Source: Protonemura montana
Taxonomy: Eukaryota > Arthropoda > Insecta > Plecoptera > Nemouridae
Reading direction: 5' to 3'
DNA: 64,000 nt
Assembly: GCA_947568835.1 (NCBI GenBank)
Contig: OX387609.1
Location: forward strand, 10,803,660 to 10,867,659
The position numbers were made by a program, and so were the translations under genes. The notes under the pieces were generated by a model. The model did not search any database. It was not told the DNA's origin and saw only the letters and a program-made list of their open reading frames with translations. Shown in pieces: positions 10,566 to 21,887 of the stretch (position 1 is its first letter; each line of letters begins with the position of its first letter).

Positions 10566-11135
10566 GTTTTATTAGCAACTTAGGACTAATACACAATAAA
10601 TTGCATTGTCCGGTGGTTACTATACAGCTTTACAATTTTACAATTTTACAATTTTACAATTTTACAATTTTACAATTTTACAATTTTGACAAGTTAATTG
10701 AATGACAGGCTATTCCATAGCCTGGTTCCTCTGCCAAGGAGTGAGTGGCGTCCTATGTTTATTCGGTAACACTTAATAAATAGTTTTTTTCCATAATCAG
10801 TTCGAACTACTGCCTTGTTCCGGTTAGTTTCGACATATTTGGCCAGGTCCTGCCAGGCGTTGAGTCCACATACAGCCTACAAATGTAGCTAAGACTGACT
10901 CTGAAGCGGCGCACTTCAAGGCTATCCCACTTCAGATCTCTGACTAGCTTAGTTATGTTTACAACAGGACACTTCTTCTTCTTATCCCACCTTCGATGGC
11001 ATCCGGTGACATGTCTTGCCGCTTTCTTCTGGACTCTCTCAATTGCAGTGATGAGCCCTGCAGAATGAGGGTCCCAAATTCCACTGCAGTATTCGACTAA
11101 TGGTCTAATTAGGCAAACATATGCATGTTGTTATT
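10565..11135 (-). mobile_element. 3' end of a non-LTR retrotransposon (RT C-terminus) with repeat tail
   Basis: On the - strand from 11135 downwards the translation contains AYVCLIRPLVEYCSGIWDPH, then LITAIERVQKKAARHVTG, then LKWDSLEVRRFRVSLSYICR. This is the typical post-catalytic segment of Jockey/CR1-type reverse transcriptases. Stop codons appear near 10830 and a frame change follows. The 3' end runs into an (AAAATTGT)n tract at 10630-10688, the usual short-repeat tail. It is 5'-truncated and inactive. Confidence 0.8.
10630..10688. repeat. (TACAATTT)n microsatellite
   Basis: Seven 8-bp units. It probably originated as the tail of the adjacent - strand LINE fragment. Confidence 0.9.
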
Positions 11136-11269
11136 GTGAGAGTGGCTGCCCTTTAAGTTTTGCATTAAAAAATGTAACGATCTTAGGGCTTTCGATGTTA
11201 ATCTTTGTTATCTCTTAAGCCAGGTCGACAGGTCACATTTAAAGATTGCATTTCGGACGCTGATTCTCA

Positions 11270-11345
11270 CCTTAAAATCGATGAAAAGTAAGTGAAAAGT
11301 CGATGAAAAGTCGGTGAAAAGTCGGTAAAAACTTGATGAAAACTT
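11270..11345. repeat. Short imperfect repeat of tcgatgaaaag units
   Basis: Five to six 10-12 bp units related to gtcgatgaaaag or gtcggtgaaaag in a row. Confidence 0.6.
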
Positions 11346-11349
11346 AGCA

Positions 11350-13049
11350 TACAGAAACTTTTTGTCTCTGTTTACTCTGCAACGTTCTAACCTTTGAACT
11401 AAAAAGAAGAACAATAGAAAATAGAATAGAAATAAAATGGAATCCCAACAGAATTGGTAAACTCGGACACCTTGGTCAAGAAAATTCGGCAAAGTTTGGT
11501 TTACTTAGGTAAAACTCAGAAAAACTATAGAAAGCTTCGTAGAGCTTTTTAAAAACTTGCTAAATCTGATTCACATAAACTGTCTGACCTGTACATGACT
11601 GTCCTCCTGGTGTCAGTAGCCACAAAATTCAGTTCCCCGTCCCATGAGTCAGGTCTAGTACACTTTTGTCGTAAACTATTGATTTTTTGGTCTAAAATCG
11701 TGCAAAGCTCGAGCGGGAATTCCTAAAAAACACTGATTTTTTTTATAAATTTAAGTTGGCGTTTTAAAAATTGAATATCATCTATAAAAATAATAGCAAT
11801 TCTACTGACTCTGGACCATTTTGCAACATTTGAATTATTTTTACAACATTAAAGCTTTCCTAGAAATGACTGAAAACTTTAACTTTAAGGTCAAATTTAC
11901 CAAAATTCTGTACCAGTTTTTTAAGAATTTTCTGTTCCAGTTTTAAAATATTTCACTCAAAATGTAATTTTTATGAAAAGCAAACAAAAACGCACTATCG
12001 AGGTAACTCCGATATCCCTCCCTCCGGAAGCAGTCGAGCGTTTGTGACCTCCTATTTATAAACGCCTCCTTTTTCCACAGCGCCACCATACCAGGACGCT
12101 GACGTCATACCACGCAGAACTTCCATCATCCCCGTCCACGTCGGGCAACCTCAGAGGTCCCTATTCACCAAGAACAAAAAGTGATACCAACAATGAAGAC
12201 TGCCAGTGATCGCGTTCTGGTTTTAATGTTAGATTAAAGCATCCAGCTAATTAAGTTGGTACCTTTGAAGTTGATGCAAGTGGTATGAAGTGATATGGGA
12301 TTGGAAATTTGGTGTATTTGGTTCTTAAGAGAAATTATGACTTCTTAGTGATTATAATTAGATCGTTGTTGATCTCTCATTAGATTAATAAGACAACTCA
12401 TGTTTGTGAACGATAAGTGTTTTCTTTTCAGAGGTGTACAGCTCAAGAAGATAAGAAACGAAGGTTCCTTTTGTTTTCAAAATATAACTTCCAAAGTTTG
12501 CTGTTAGACAGAAAGATTACGAAGCAAAAGCCAAATCGAAAATAATTGATAAAAAAACCCTTCGGGATCGTTGTAAGCAAACTAGTCAGGTGGAAAGATG
12601 ATATTTAGGACATAGGTATGTAAAAAGGTACATAACGACATCTACATACATACTTTTTCTGGATATAAATGATATTTTTCAACGTATTCTGCACAAATCT
12701 GTTTATTAGGCTACATTTTTTAACCGTTCAAGTGGTTTTGCTAGGCACACAGTTTCTTAGCATGTCCCCAAAAACGCTCGCCATTAATCTTAACCTATAA
12801 ACACGCCAAAATCGGGCGCCCAAAGTTAAAGCTAACAAACTGGTAACTCTCAATTGGTGGAACCAAACAAAGAAATGATACGTTTATATAAAAAAAAAAG
12901 TAAAATTATGGTAAAAAAATTGTTAAGCAGAACAATTGAAAGAAATACTTTTTACTCGTGCCGTTTCTATTCAGATCTTAACGGCTCGTTAACGAGCTTA
13001 GAAACTATTGGTTAAAGTAGGTATCTTACAAAACAGACAAACGCTTTAT
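11350..13049. other. Intergenic, nothing recognised
   Basis: AT-rich single-copy-looking DNA. A slightly GC-richer block at 12000-12180 has no defensible reading frame. Confidence 0.5.
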
Positions 13050-13197
13050 GGTCAGGTTTTACCAAAGTGTTCAGCTATAAGTTGGATCTCTAGCTCATAG
13101 AAACATCTGAATTTCACTGAATGTGATTGGAAGTCGTCACGGCAATAGTTTCAACAAACACTTCAACTAGGAGTTGAGATTTCAGTAAAACCAGACC
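13050..13197 (+). mobile_element. 148-bp MITE family M92, single-core copy
   Basis: Terminal inverted repeats ggtcaggttttac (13050-13062) and gtaaaaccagacc (13185-13197) bracket one copy of the core aagttggatctctagctca ... gtgattggaagtcgtcacgg. The same core is tandemly multiplied at 21925-22384 and 30887-31160 and single at 36330-36466. Confidence 0.85.
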
Positions 13198-13204
13198 TAA
13201 CTGG

Positions 13205-13823
13205 ACGTAGATTTAGACTTGCTAGGCTTCAAATGAGAGCAAACTCACAGGACAGCTAAATCAACTGAGCTAATCAACTGCCTGATAAAATCAGCTAACT
13301 TAAAAAAACTGGCCAATATTTCCTAGCGTTCAGCAAAAAATTCCATAAAAGTATCACAAAAACCTTCGAGTGATCTTTGAAAACATAAAAGACAAGGGAA
13401 GATATCTAACTTCTTCTTTTCCACATCAAAAGAGCTTTTTCCTTTTTTTTAATTCAACTCTCAGCTATTTTTATTTAAAAAACGACATAATTTTACGATA
13501 ACAATTTGTGTGAAACTTTCTTTGCTGATTTCAATCGCCTTTCACTTAAAAGAAAACGCGCTAAAAACTCAAAAATTTCACAAGATTTCGCTATGAAAAT
13601 GAACTAAGATCCTAATTTAACTACAAAACAGGCAAAGCTACAGCGTCAAGCACAGCGAAAACCAGCCGTAAAATTCTCAAAGCTTCTTAAGAAAATATAA
13701 GAAAGTTCTATTTTTCCTGGAAAAAATTCACGAATGAAAGTTTCCCTTGTAAACTGCGCCGGTCTACGTAAGATACCTACAACACGAGTCTGACAGAGCT
13801 AGAGATAGAGCGAGCTCTTCGCA
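13205..13823. other. Downstream flank / possible 3' UTR of the - strand gene
   Basis: AT-rich. The only polyadenylation-type hexamer I note on the - strand is AATAAA at 13470-13475 (tttatt on +), about 350 bp past the stop codon. No other gene. Confidence 0.4.
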
Positions 13824-14004
13824 CTAGTTACTGACAACGACGCTCTCGACGGCGCCGACGTCGGCGCCGAGACGGTTCTTCTGTGCCTCGTCTCGTAGCG
13901 TCTGCAGGATGGTAGATTCCTTGCTGTTCACGAAGAGAGAGATATTTGGAAGCGGCGCGGTAGACTGCACAATGCCGGCTGGTACGATCGCTTGGGGTGG
14001 CTCC
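13824..14004 (-). CDS. Unidentified gene, last exon
   Basis: Acceptor ttcttccag just above 14004 (on the - strand), 181 bp entered in phase 2, encoding EPPQAIVPAGIVQSTAPLPN through ESVVVSN and stop TAG at 13824-13826. One potential N-glycosylation site (N-I-S). Confidence 0.8.
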
Positions 14005-17000
14005 CTGGAAGAAAAATAAGACAAGGTTAACAGAGTTCAGAGTATTTTATTATTAACAACATAAAATAATATAACATAATAAAATACCCCGCGCATTGCA
14101 AGCGTTTGCAATTTAAATAAGAGTTCATCCTAGAGTTCAGAGTCTCGGTGCAAGATTGTCACAACCCTATTTTTTTTATTATGATTTTGTTTAAGAAACT
14201 CTTACGGCATTTACAGCATAAGACCATTTATTAAATAATGCTATCGAACGGTTTGGCATGTTGGAAACACAGGTCCTCGTGAAAATAACAAAGTTAAACA
14301 ACACTGCGCTGGGTCAGGTATTGGATGGGTGACCACCGAACGGTTTGGCGTGTTAAAAACACCGGTCCTCGTGAGATCACCGAAGTTAAGCAACACTGCG
14401 CTGGGTCAGGTATTGGATGGATGACCATCATACACATGACCAGTTCTGTTTGGGAGCGAGGTTGGAGGGATGAAAGTTCAGCAACACTGCGCTGTATCAG
14501 GTATTGGATAGGTGACCACTGAACGGTTTGGCGTGTTAGAAACACCGGTCCTTATGAAATCACCGAAGTTAAGCAACACTGCGCTGTGTCAGGTATTGGA
14601 TGGGTTACCACCGAACATTTGTGACAATGGAATGTCCACACCGCATCCAATCACTTCCCCAGACGCGGTGAGGCCTCTCCACTATCCAACTAGTAAACTA
14701 TTATTAAAACTCATAGCAGCATTTGAAGACAATTATCACATTAGTTTAAAGTCGCTATCGTCATTGGGTTCCTCAGAAATGTAGGTCATCAAATTTTTAG
14801 TGAATTCTGATATTGAGGCAGAGTTGTAATTTCTCCTAATTACACCCAATTTGGAAGAATTGATAACAAGAAAGAAATTGTCCAGGATATAAATCTATGA
14901 CAGTGTTATTTTGTAGGTAGGGTAGTAGAACTTCGACGTCTAGCCAGCAAAAGGTAATTAAAGCACCCGGCCGCTGGTAATGTACCTGGCTAAGTACCTG
15001 GGGTTTGTTTACATCCGAGGATTCGAGGCTAGCCAGTTTGATCCAACTATCGGTAGTGAACGCAAGACGAGTCAGTATTACTTTGTTGGTGGAATCGACA
15101 AGTGCACCAGCGAATACGCATTGGTATGAATACTTTCAAACCTAGCAGTGGAATATATTCAGTTATTTCTAGTGTTTAACGACGCAACCAGCTGGCATTC
15201 AACTGCGCTGATAAAGTCTGAAACCGTGATAATATCAAGATTGATTTGCGATGTTTTACGACGCACTGCTCGTACAGTCTGGTAGCAAACTGCGCTCGGT
15301 TAGATATTGGATGAGTGACCACTGAACGGTTTGGCGTGCTAGAAACACTGGTACTCGTGAGATCACCGAAGTTAAGCAACACTGTGCTGGGTCAAGTATT
15401 GGATGGGTGAACATTGAACTGTTTGGCGTGCTAGAATCACCGGTTCTCGTGAGATCACCGAAGAAAAAGTGATTTATCCTCAGTAATGATTTAAGTGGCA
15501 GAATTTTAAAATACTAAATACATCTGCACAACAATTGACAAATTATAAAAAGATAATGGCGGACAAAAGAGAAATACTAAGCTTGCTTTGAGACTGACTT
15601 TAGCTACGTTAGTCTTTAAACATTTGGACATTTCACCAATTCAGGCGTGTGCTTTTTGCAGTCTTGACTAAAGTCTTGCAGTGCGATTTCAATTTTGTTT
15701 ATATTATATTCATTAAAATCATTCATCACAAAAGTGCCTATTTTAATCTTGGATGATCGTGCCGTCGCAGACATCCATTTTAAAGTCTTTGCAACCGTTA
15801 GTGTTAAACTTGCTAACACGTCAGGACAGTATTTTAAACGTGTGGACTTCGTTTTATGCGTGTATACAAATAATCGTGCGTGTGGACATTTGTATGTGCT
15901 ATGGACAATTCTGTGAACTTAACGGCGCTAATATGGGAGTACCACGGACCGAGCTCGGAGTTCCCAGCAATACACCCCATTGAAGCCACGAGCATCGCAC
16001 ACCAACTTGCCACATGGACGTTACGGTAGGTGAAGGGCAGGTCGAGGGATTGGCGTTGCAGGGGAAACACTTTCTTACAGCTTTGCATATCATTCTCTGT
16101 TTGTATTTGTTTGTCGTCGTCGTGTCCCGTTACAGCAAGCGTTAAGAATTCAGGCAGGATCCCATTTTTAGCTGACGACGTTGAGAGTCCAAATACTCTA
16201 CTGTCTGTCATAGCAAAGTTGCCCGCTGGCTGGCACTTAGGTTGAATTTTAGCTCAAACGCAGAGTTGAAGGACTTTTGCAAATGTTCACCGAACTGTTG
16301 GCTGAACGTAGGATGTGCTAATGACTGATAAATTCATCCCAGTAGGTGCATTGGCCCTTGGGGTTGCAATGAATCTCTGCACACTTGGGTTGTCTCTTGG
16401 CTTTCCAGTTTATCTAGCATCAGTTCCGTGGTCTCCATGGAAGTCTTTGATAACCCCAACTACTTAGTCAGGTACCATTTCAGCTGGACTCGAGTTAAAC
16501 CCTGCACTCTCTTTCACCGCCTCTTAGAGGTACATCGGTACCTGTCGATAGTACTTGTTATTTTTTTAATTAGGGATTCGCGAACGTAATTTGAGTTGCG
16601 TTGGTGGATGAGCGTAGCGATATTTAGGGATGATAAAATGTGAAACCGGTCTTATGTAAAGATCAAAGCAAATCAGCCAAAATTCAAAGAATTAAGTTCG
16701 AAATACGTTGTTAAAAAAAGATATAAAGCAAAAAGAGGCACACACACTTTTAATCTGCTTCATATTGATGTATTCCACATATTTACCAAGTTAGGTGAAA
16801 AAAATTAAACACTTTTGGCTATACAACTCTAAAACGTAGATAAAAAATCTAAACATTTTAGTAAATTTTGAATAGTTTCAAAACTGTCCAACCGATTTTG
16901 CTAAAAAACGTGGCGGGTTTAAGTTAGAGACACGAAAATGTGCTCTGCAAATTTTGGTTAAAATCGGAGCAGGCGTTTGGCCGCTAGAGCCCGAACGAAA

Positions 17001-20000
17001 ACGCGAACAAACAAAAAAGAAATGCACACAAGTGATTTTTTTGGGTAGATAAAATTCGGTAATTAATTAATCATGAAAAAATCTTTCTTATTGCCTTAGG
17101 TTTGAATATATTAAGCGAATTTACTATTTTTTTCTTTAAAGCCAGTAGTTAATATTTTGGACCTTCAACAAATGTCCCAGGAAACCCCGTTACATGTGGC
17201 CACGCGCCTTAGTCTAGTGTCCCTAGCCGTGAAAGTCCCAACGCGCCCACTCAAGCGCCAATGCAGAGCTTCGAGAGCTTCCAGCTTCGTGGTCTGAAGC
17301 CGCTCACCACGGCCAGTGCTTCACGGGCTCGGCCATTTTGGGGGGAAAACACACACACACGTAGCGCCAATCCCACTGCCGTCCTAAAAGTATATCTTGC
17401 AAGTAAACTCGTCGCTTCACGTGGGTGGACCTTGCCTTTCAATAGGGGTACGGTTTGAGCAAACGCTCCTGTCTGTCATCGAGCACGTGATATTGGTATC
17501 GAGGTCATTGGGAGGCGGTTCCCTTCAAAAAGTGCATCAAGATTGTGATACAAACTGGAAGAACTAGCCTCAAATGATCGGAAAATGCTCTCAGAAAGGT
17601 AAAACTTCCATGCTATGTTTTGCTTTAGATTCGTTCGCTTCTCTATGAATCTCTCTGCATCTGTTTTGTATTTGTTTCATGCTCGAGTAATGCAAGTGAT
17701 GCAAGTGATGCGAGTGATGCACGTGATGCGAGTGATGCCCTGCAATGAGATCTTGTCCACCTGTTCCGAGGTCACAATGCCATTGCTTGTCACGGGAGCA
17801 TGGAAACTGATGTCCACTGCCGACCGGTGGGTTGATAGGTTAGGTTAGGTTAGGTTAGTTTAGGTTAGGTTAGGTTAGGTTAGGTTAGGGTAGGTTAGGT
17901 TAGGTTAGGGTAGGTTAGGTTAGGTTAGGTTAGGTTAGGTTAGGTTAGGTTAGGTTAGGTTAGGTTAGGTTAGGTTAGGTTAGGTTAGGTTAGGCTAGGC
18001 TAGGCTAGGCTAGGCTAGGCTAGGCTAGGCTAGGCTAGGCTAGGCTAGGTTAGGCTAGGTTAGGCTTGGTTAGATTAGGTAAGGCTAGGTTAGTTTAGTT
18101 CATGTTAGGTTAGGTTAGGTTTGTTTAAGTTAGGTTAGGTTTGTTTAAGTTAGGTTAGGTTAGTTTAGTTCATGTTAGGTTAGGTTAGGTTTTTTTAAGT
18201 TAGGTTAGGTTAGTTTAGGTTAGGTTTGGTTAGGTTAGGTTAGGTTAGGTTAGGTTAGGTTAGGTTAGGTTAGGTTAGGTTAGGTTAGGCTAGGTTAGTT
18301 TATGTTAGGTAGGTTAGGTTAGGTTAGGTTCGGTTAGGTTAGGTTAGGTTAGGTTAGGTTAGGTTAGGTTAGGTTAGGTAAGTTAGGTTAGGTTAGTTTA
18401 GGTTAGGTTAGGTTAGGTTAGGTTAGGTCAGGTGGGGACAAAAAAAATGCTGAGTAGAGTTGGTATTTAATGCAGCAAATGTATGCTGCCAGGAGATGCC
18501 AGCTTCATTTAAACAGATATAAACTGATGAGCGAAGCAATGACAAGATCACAGATGATCTTTCCTGACTGGCACAGCACTCTCTTGGGAACAACAGCAGC
18601 TGTTTACACTGCTAACCATGCACATGCTGTAGCTAGGCATGTGCAGGCACTGCGCTGGGTCAGGTATTGGATGGGTGACCATCAGACACATGACCAGTTC
18701 TGTTCGGGAGAGAGGTTGGAGGGATGAAAGTTAAGCAACACTGCGCTGGGTCAGGTATTGGATGGGTGACCATCATACACATGACCAGTTTTGTTCGGCA
18801 GAGAGGTTGTAGGGATGAAAGTTAGTACAGCAACTTCACTCATCTTGCTTATCAACCTCTCGACAGCATGGATTTGTGGAGGAATCTTTTTGTTCACGTT
18901 GAACCGTCCTTCGGAAGGGAAGTTAAGCCGATGGTCTTCTTGGTCTTCCACAGGATTAGGCTACGTGCCGGCACCGGTTTTTCCCCTAATTTTAGGCTGG
19001 TTTAGGCTTTCGACTATCCGCATCTTCACCCGATCAATCACAGATCACTCAATCATTGCATATCAATGAAAAAAGCAGTTTTACTTTGCATTTTCTTTTT
19101 TATATAAAATTTCCCTTGCTCTGTGATTGCAGTATTAACCAATTGTTTATTACTTTTGAGGACTTCTCGTTTCTTTGAGTTCATTTAGCCCTATCATAGG
19201 GCGTCGCCTACCTGTTGCCGAGTTCGCTCTCGGGGTCGACGGGCGGCTGGTAGAACAGCGTCCCCGGCGCCGCGACGCTGCTAGGAAAGTCTAGCACTGT
19301 GACGAACGGACGCGTCGCTGTAGTTGCGTAGTTTGCCGACAGATCGCTGTACACGGGCCGGATCGGTCTGTGACATAAACAGCCGAGATTGTTAGCAGTA
19401 CTACTTTAACTTGACTTTGTGAGTTCTGTTTGCTCAAGTAGATTTACCATTTGCATAACTTAGCCCGTGCGTCTAGACACTGTTATTTCAATTAAAATAC
19501 TTTAAAGTTTATTCTTTACTTAATTCTTTCTTCTCATACTGGTATCTTCAATTTTTTTTTACAATATTTCTGTACCAATTTAACCGGTATAAAATATCAG
19601 TTTTGACAAACAGTTTATTCTAAGTAACTGCTTAAAAAATTACTTGAAACTAGACCAAAGACTATCTAAAGCGAAGTTTTTCAACAACGAGAGAAAACTT
19701 TAGAGAATCTTGGCACAGCATTATTCGGTAAAAGACAGTAACACTACTGTTTTTTCAATTTAATTAGAAAAAATCACCACTTTAATATTAACTACAAAAC
19801 TAAATTTAAATTAATAGCTTACCAGCAACGCTAAAAGTCTACAATAATGTCCAAAGTAAATTGTTAAATACTGTCAGCGCCATCTGTCTTGTATTCAAGT
19901 AACTACCTGAAAGCTGGCTGCGGCCGATAAGTATACTGCGGCGGCGCGTAGCTAGGCACTGCATAGACAACTCGGATCTCTTGGGGACCGTGACCGATCT

Positions 20001-20916
20001 CGAAGACAGGCGCTAGAACTGCGGACACGGCGAATGGGATGGGGTGTCCGTCGTGGATCACACTGAACGTGGAGGGGAAGTCGATCATCGTGCTGGGCCG
20101 GGAGACGACCACGGGTTGCGCGAGCTCCAGACGCACGACACCCATACGACGAGGCTAAAATGTCACAGGGCAAGATATAGGAGGTGCAATTAGCATAATT
20201 GCCAGCCAAAAGTGGTTAAACAATCCCAGTATCTTCATGCTAATTTCTGTGTCTAAGGTAGTAACTATTGAACCATGGATTCTATTCCAGAGTAGACTAG
20301 AAGAGCCTGGGGGTTTATCCGGTGCTGACAAGCAGCTTGCTGACATAACGATTTGGTATGTTGAAAACACTGATCCTCGTGAGATCACCGAAGTTAAGCA
20401 ACACTGCGCTGGGTCTGGTATTGGATGGGTGACCATCATACACATGACCAGTTCTGTTCGGGAGAGAGGTTGGAGGGATGAAAGTTAAGCAACACTGCGC
20501 TGGGTCAGGTATTGGATGAGTGACCATCATACACATGATCAGTTCTGTTCGGGAGAGAGGTTGGAGGGATGAAAGTTAGTACAGCAACTTCATTCGCCTT
20601 GCTTATCAACCTCTCGACAGCATAGATTTGTGGAAGAATCCTATGTCTTAATGTCATGGTACATCGCTCACCGAGTGTTGGTTCCTCCTCCAACCCCAAG
20701 AGTTAACCACCAACTCACCCCGTAGTACGTTGGCTGGAAGTACGAGAAGTCGCCGTGCACGACGCGAAGCCTGGTGGCCGGCACCAGCAACAGCGGCACC
20801 TGGGTCATGTGACGCTCGTCCATTTGGAAAGGCTCCTCCAGGAGGCCGAGGGTGAGAAGGGGCGGGGCTTGGTAGTGGTAGTGACCGGCCACTAGGTTGG
20901 CTAGGAGCGCTAGCGT
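13824..20916 (-). CDS. Unidentified secreted-type protein gene, four 3' exons (partial, 5' exon not found)
   Basis: Function unknown; I do not recognise the family. Joining 20719-20916, 19907-20154, 19212-19367 and 13824-14004 on the - strand gives 783 bp: 260 residues and a TAG stop. There are no internal stops and every junction has GT..AG with matching phases (0, 2, 2). The visible N-terminus TLALLANLVAGHYHYQAP resembles the end of a signal peptide, so a short first exon with the ATG probably lies upstream (above 20916), and the product is likely secreted. The middle is rich in Tyr, Pro and Val (DFSYFQPTYYG, IGHGPQEIRVVYAVPSYAPP). The C-terminus is more polar (ILQTLRDEAQKNRL) and ends VVVSN. 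No Cys residues or membrane segments appear in the mature part. Intron 1 carries a 5S-SINE and intron 3 (5.2 kb) carries a TTAGG array, SINE copies and a tRNA-element fragment. The exons are clearly GC-richer than their flanks, as expected for real coding sequence. Confidence 0.8.
14078..14120 (+). mobile_element. Tail fragment of the tRNA-like element
   Basis: ataccccgcgcattgcaagc followed by gtttgcaatttaaataag matches the family end. It lies about 75 bp on the intron side of the last-exon acceptor. Confidence 0.75.
14246..14628 (+). mobile_element. Tandem array of 5S-SINE heads, four units
   Basis: gaacggtttggc occurs at 14246, 14338 and 14521, and aagttaagcaacactgcgct-type 5S segments recur at about 91-92 bp spacing, with a body-junction unit (gaccagttctg ... 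gggatgaaag) inserted between heads two and three. No SINE body or 3' tail follows, so this is head-only DNA. Confidence 0.8.
15290..15468 (+). mobile_element. 5S-SINE heads, about two units
   Basis: tgaacggtttggcgtgctag and tcaccgaagttaagcaacac at 15320-15385, then a second partial head at 15415-15468. Upstream pieces at 15172-15190 and 15250-15265 resemble the SINE 3' end in reverse. Confidence 0.75.
17688..17738. repeat. 9-bp tandem repeat, about six copies
   Basis: atgcaagtg, atgcgagtg and atgcacgtg units follow one another directly. Confidence 0.85.
17836..18432 (+). repeat. Interstitial TTAGG telomere-type array, about 600 bp
   Basis: More than 100 units of ggtta (TTAGG on the + strand), mostly perfect in 17836-17990 and 18230-18430. 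A block at about 17993-18050 has shifted to the variant ggcta (CTAGG), and there are insertions such as tttgtttaagttagg between. TTAGG is the ancestral arthropod telomere repeat. The array sits inside intron 3 of the - strand gene, so it is interstitial, and the pre-mRNA would read CCTAA repeats. Confidence 0.95.
18647..19015 (+). mobile_element. 5S-SINE, 5'-rearranged, 3'-truncated
   Basis: Two head-junction units (ggtattggatgggtgaccat at 18663 and 18754), then the body gtacagcaacttcactc, tcaacctctcgacagcatgg, gccggcaccggtttttcccc. The first 5S half and the 3' end are missing. Confidence 0.85.
19212..19367 (-). CDS. Unidentified gene, third visible exon
   Basis: 156 bp, entered and left in phase 2. 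Acceptor tatgtcacag, donor AACAG/gtaggc. Encodes PIRPVYSDLSANYATTATRP, then FVTVLDFPSSVAAPGTLFYQ, then PPVDPESELGN. Confidence 0.8.
19907..20154 (-). CDS. Unidentified gene, second visible exon
   Basis: 248 bp, entered in phase 0 after gacattttag and left in phase 2 at TTTCAG/gtagtt. Encodes PRRMGVVRLELAQPVVVSRP through APVFEIGHGPQEIRVVYAVP and ends YTYRPQPAF. Confidence 0.8.
20345..20645 (+). mobile_element. 5S-SINE in intron 1 of the unidentified gene, antisense to it
   Basis: 5S head at 20345-20435 (gagatcaccgaagttaagca, ggtattggatgggtgaccat), a second 91-bp junction unit at 20482, then body to ctcgacagcatagatttgtg. The 3' half is missing. Confidence 0.85.
20719..20916 (-). CDS. Unidentified gene, first visible exon
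   Basis: 198 bp, phase 0 at both ends, acceptor tctttcttgcag, donor TACGGG/gtgagt. Encodes TLALLANLVAGHYHYQAPPL through VPATRLRVVHGDFSYFQPTY and YG. The hydrophobic start suggests the signal peptide is split by the missing upstream intron. Confidence 0.8.
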
Positions 20917-20929
20917 CTGCAAGAAAGAC

Positions 20930-21887
20930 GAACCACTTTGAGTGTCAGAGCGTTATCAACTTTGACAAATATAGTGTCACGTGTCCTTAATTTGGAAAAA
21001 TTGTTTGGACAATTATCACAAAAATTTCTGGTGAAAGCAGATTTACGGCCACTTTTTCCCTGTTGACCACCTCAAAGTGGTCAATATTGTGTATGTAAAT
21101 TATTTTATTTATGTAACAATATTGTTTTGTAACATTTTTTTTTTTACAAACAATATTATTTTATTTCATCAACTCAATTTCTATAAAGACGGTTGGTTTG
21201 AGTCGGATTTTATTCTGGTTTTTTGGTAGTTTAGGTAGGTTTGTAAGTTTAGTCAATGTGAAACGTTCTACTGAGCAAACGAGCCGGCAACACGTGGTAA
21301 TGAAAAGAGACACCCAATAGCACTGACTGCTACAATTTTGACAATCAACATAAAACTAAATAGTTATCATTACTAAAATCCTGATATTTCCATATATAAT
21401 TGCAGACTATGGACGGTGCCTCCATCCAGTAGCAACCACCATTGTCTTCGGTATAACAGTTTAAAATTAGCCCTAAAACCTAAAAATCCAATAAAAACAC
21501 TAACAAGAACCAAGCTGGAACTTTCAAGGGAACATATTCTTGTAAAAACAAGTTGACATTATCTGCACTGAGTGGGTATGTAACAAAGTACCTACAATTA
21601 GTACAACAATTTCAATGATTAAAACAAATAGTGCTAAAAATACTCTTGCCCGGTTTGAGGTTAAAAAAATATCCAACAAGCTGTGCACCAACTTTTTGTT
21701 TCGAGACAAAAGAGTGCTTGTATGTATGAGCAATATTAATTAATTATTGATATAGTTTTTTTGCTTTGAGCTTCTTAGAAGGTAGCGGTTACAAAGCACA
21801 TGCAATTAGAGTGGTTGGTGCATGCATAACAAAGCGTCGATGGTGTTGGAGGGACGTGCCAAGAGGGGTGAGGTATCTTGATGTTAA
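20930..21887. other. Upstream region of the unidentified gene; no first exon identified
   Basis: AT-rich; holds a 45-bp family-B fragment at 21258-21305 (gagcaaacgagccggcaaca). The missing first coding exon should lie here or further right, but it is too short to recognise. Confidence 0.4.
21258..21305 (-). mobile_element. Family-B MITE end fragment
   Basis: aacgttctactgagcaaacg followed by agccggcaacacgtggtaat matches the reversed end of the copies at 46560 and 60250. Confidence 0.6.

Larger units (their letters stand above)
14005..19211 (-). other. Intron 3 of the unidentified gene, repeat-filled
   Basis: 5.2 kb between donor CAG/gtaggc at 19211 and acceptor at 14005. It contains a tRNA-element tail, tandem 5S-SINE heads, a 9-bp repeat, the interstitial TTAGG array and another 5S-SINE. 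The unassigned parts (14642-15170 and 15480-17687) are AT-rich with a GC-rich patch at 17200-17450 that is open on both strands. I see no second gene there. Confidence 0.7.

Noticed and set aside
17251..17458. Opposed ORFs of about 64 codons in a GC-rich block
   Set aside because: Shadows of each other in GC-rich DNA inside an intron; no motif.
17836..18432. True chromosome end
   Set aside because: Unique sequence and gene exons lie on both sides, so the TTAGG array is interstitial.
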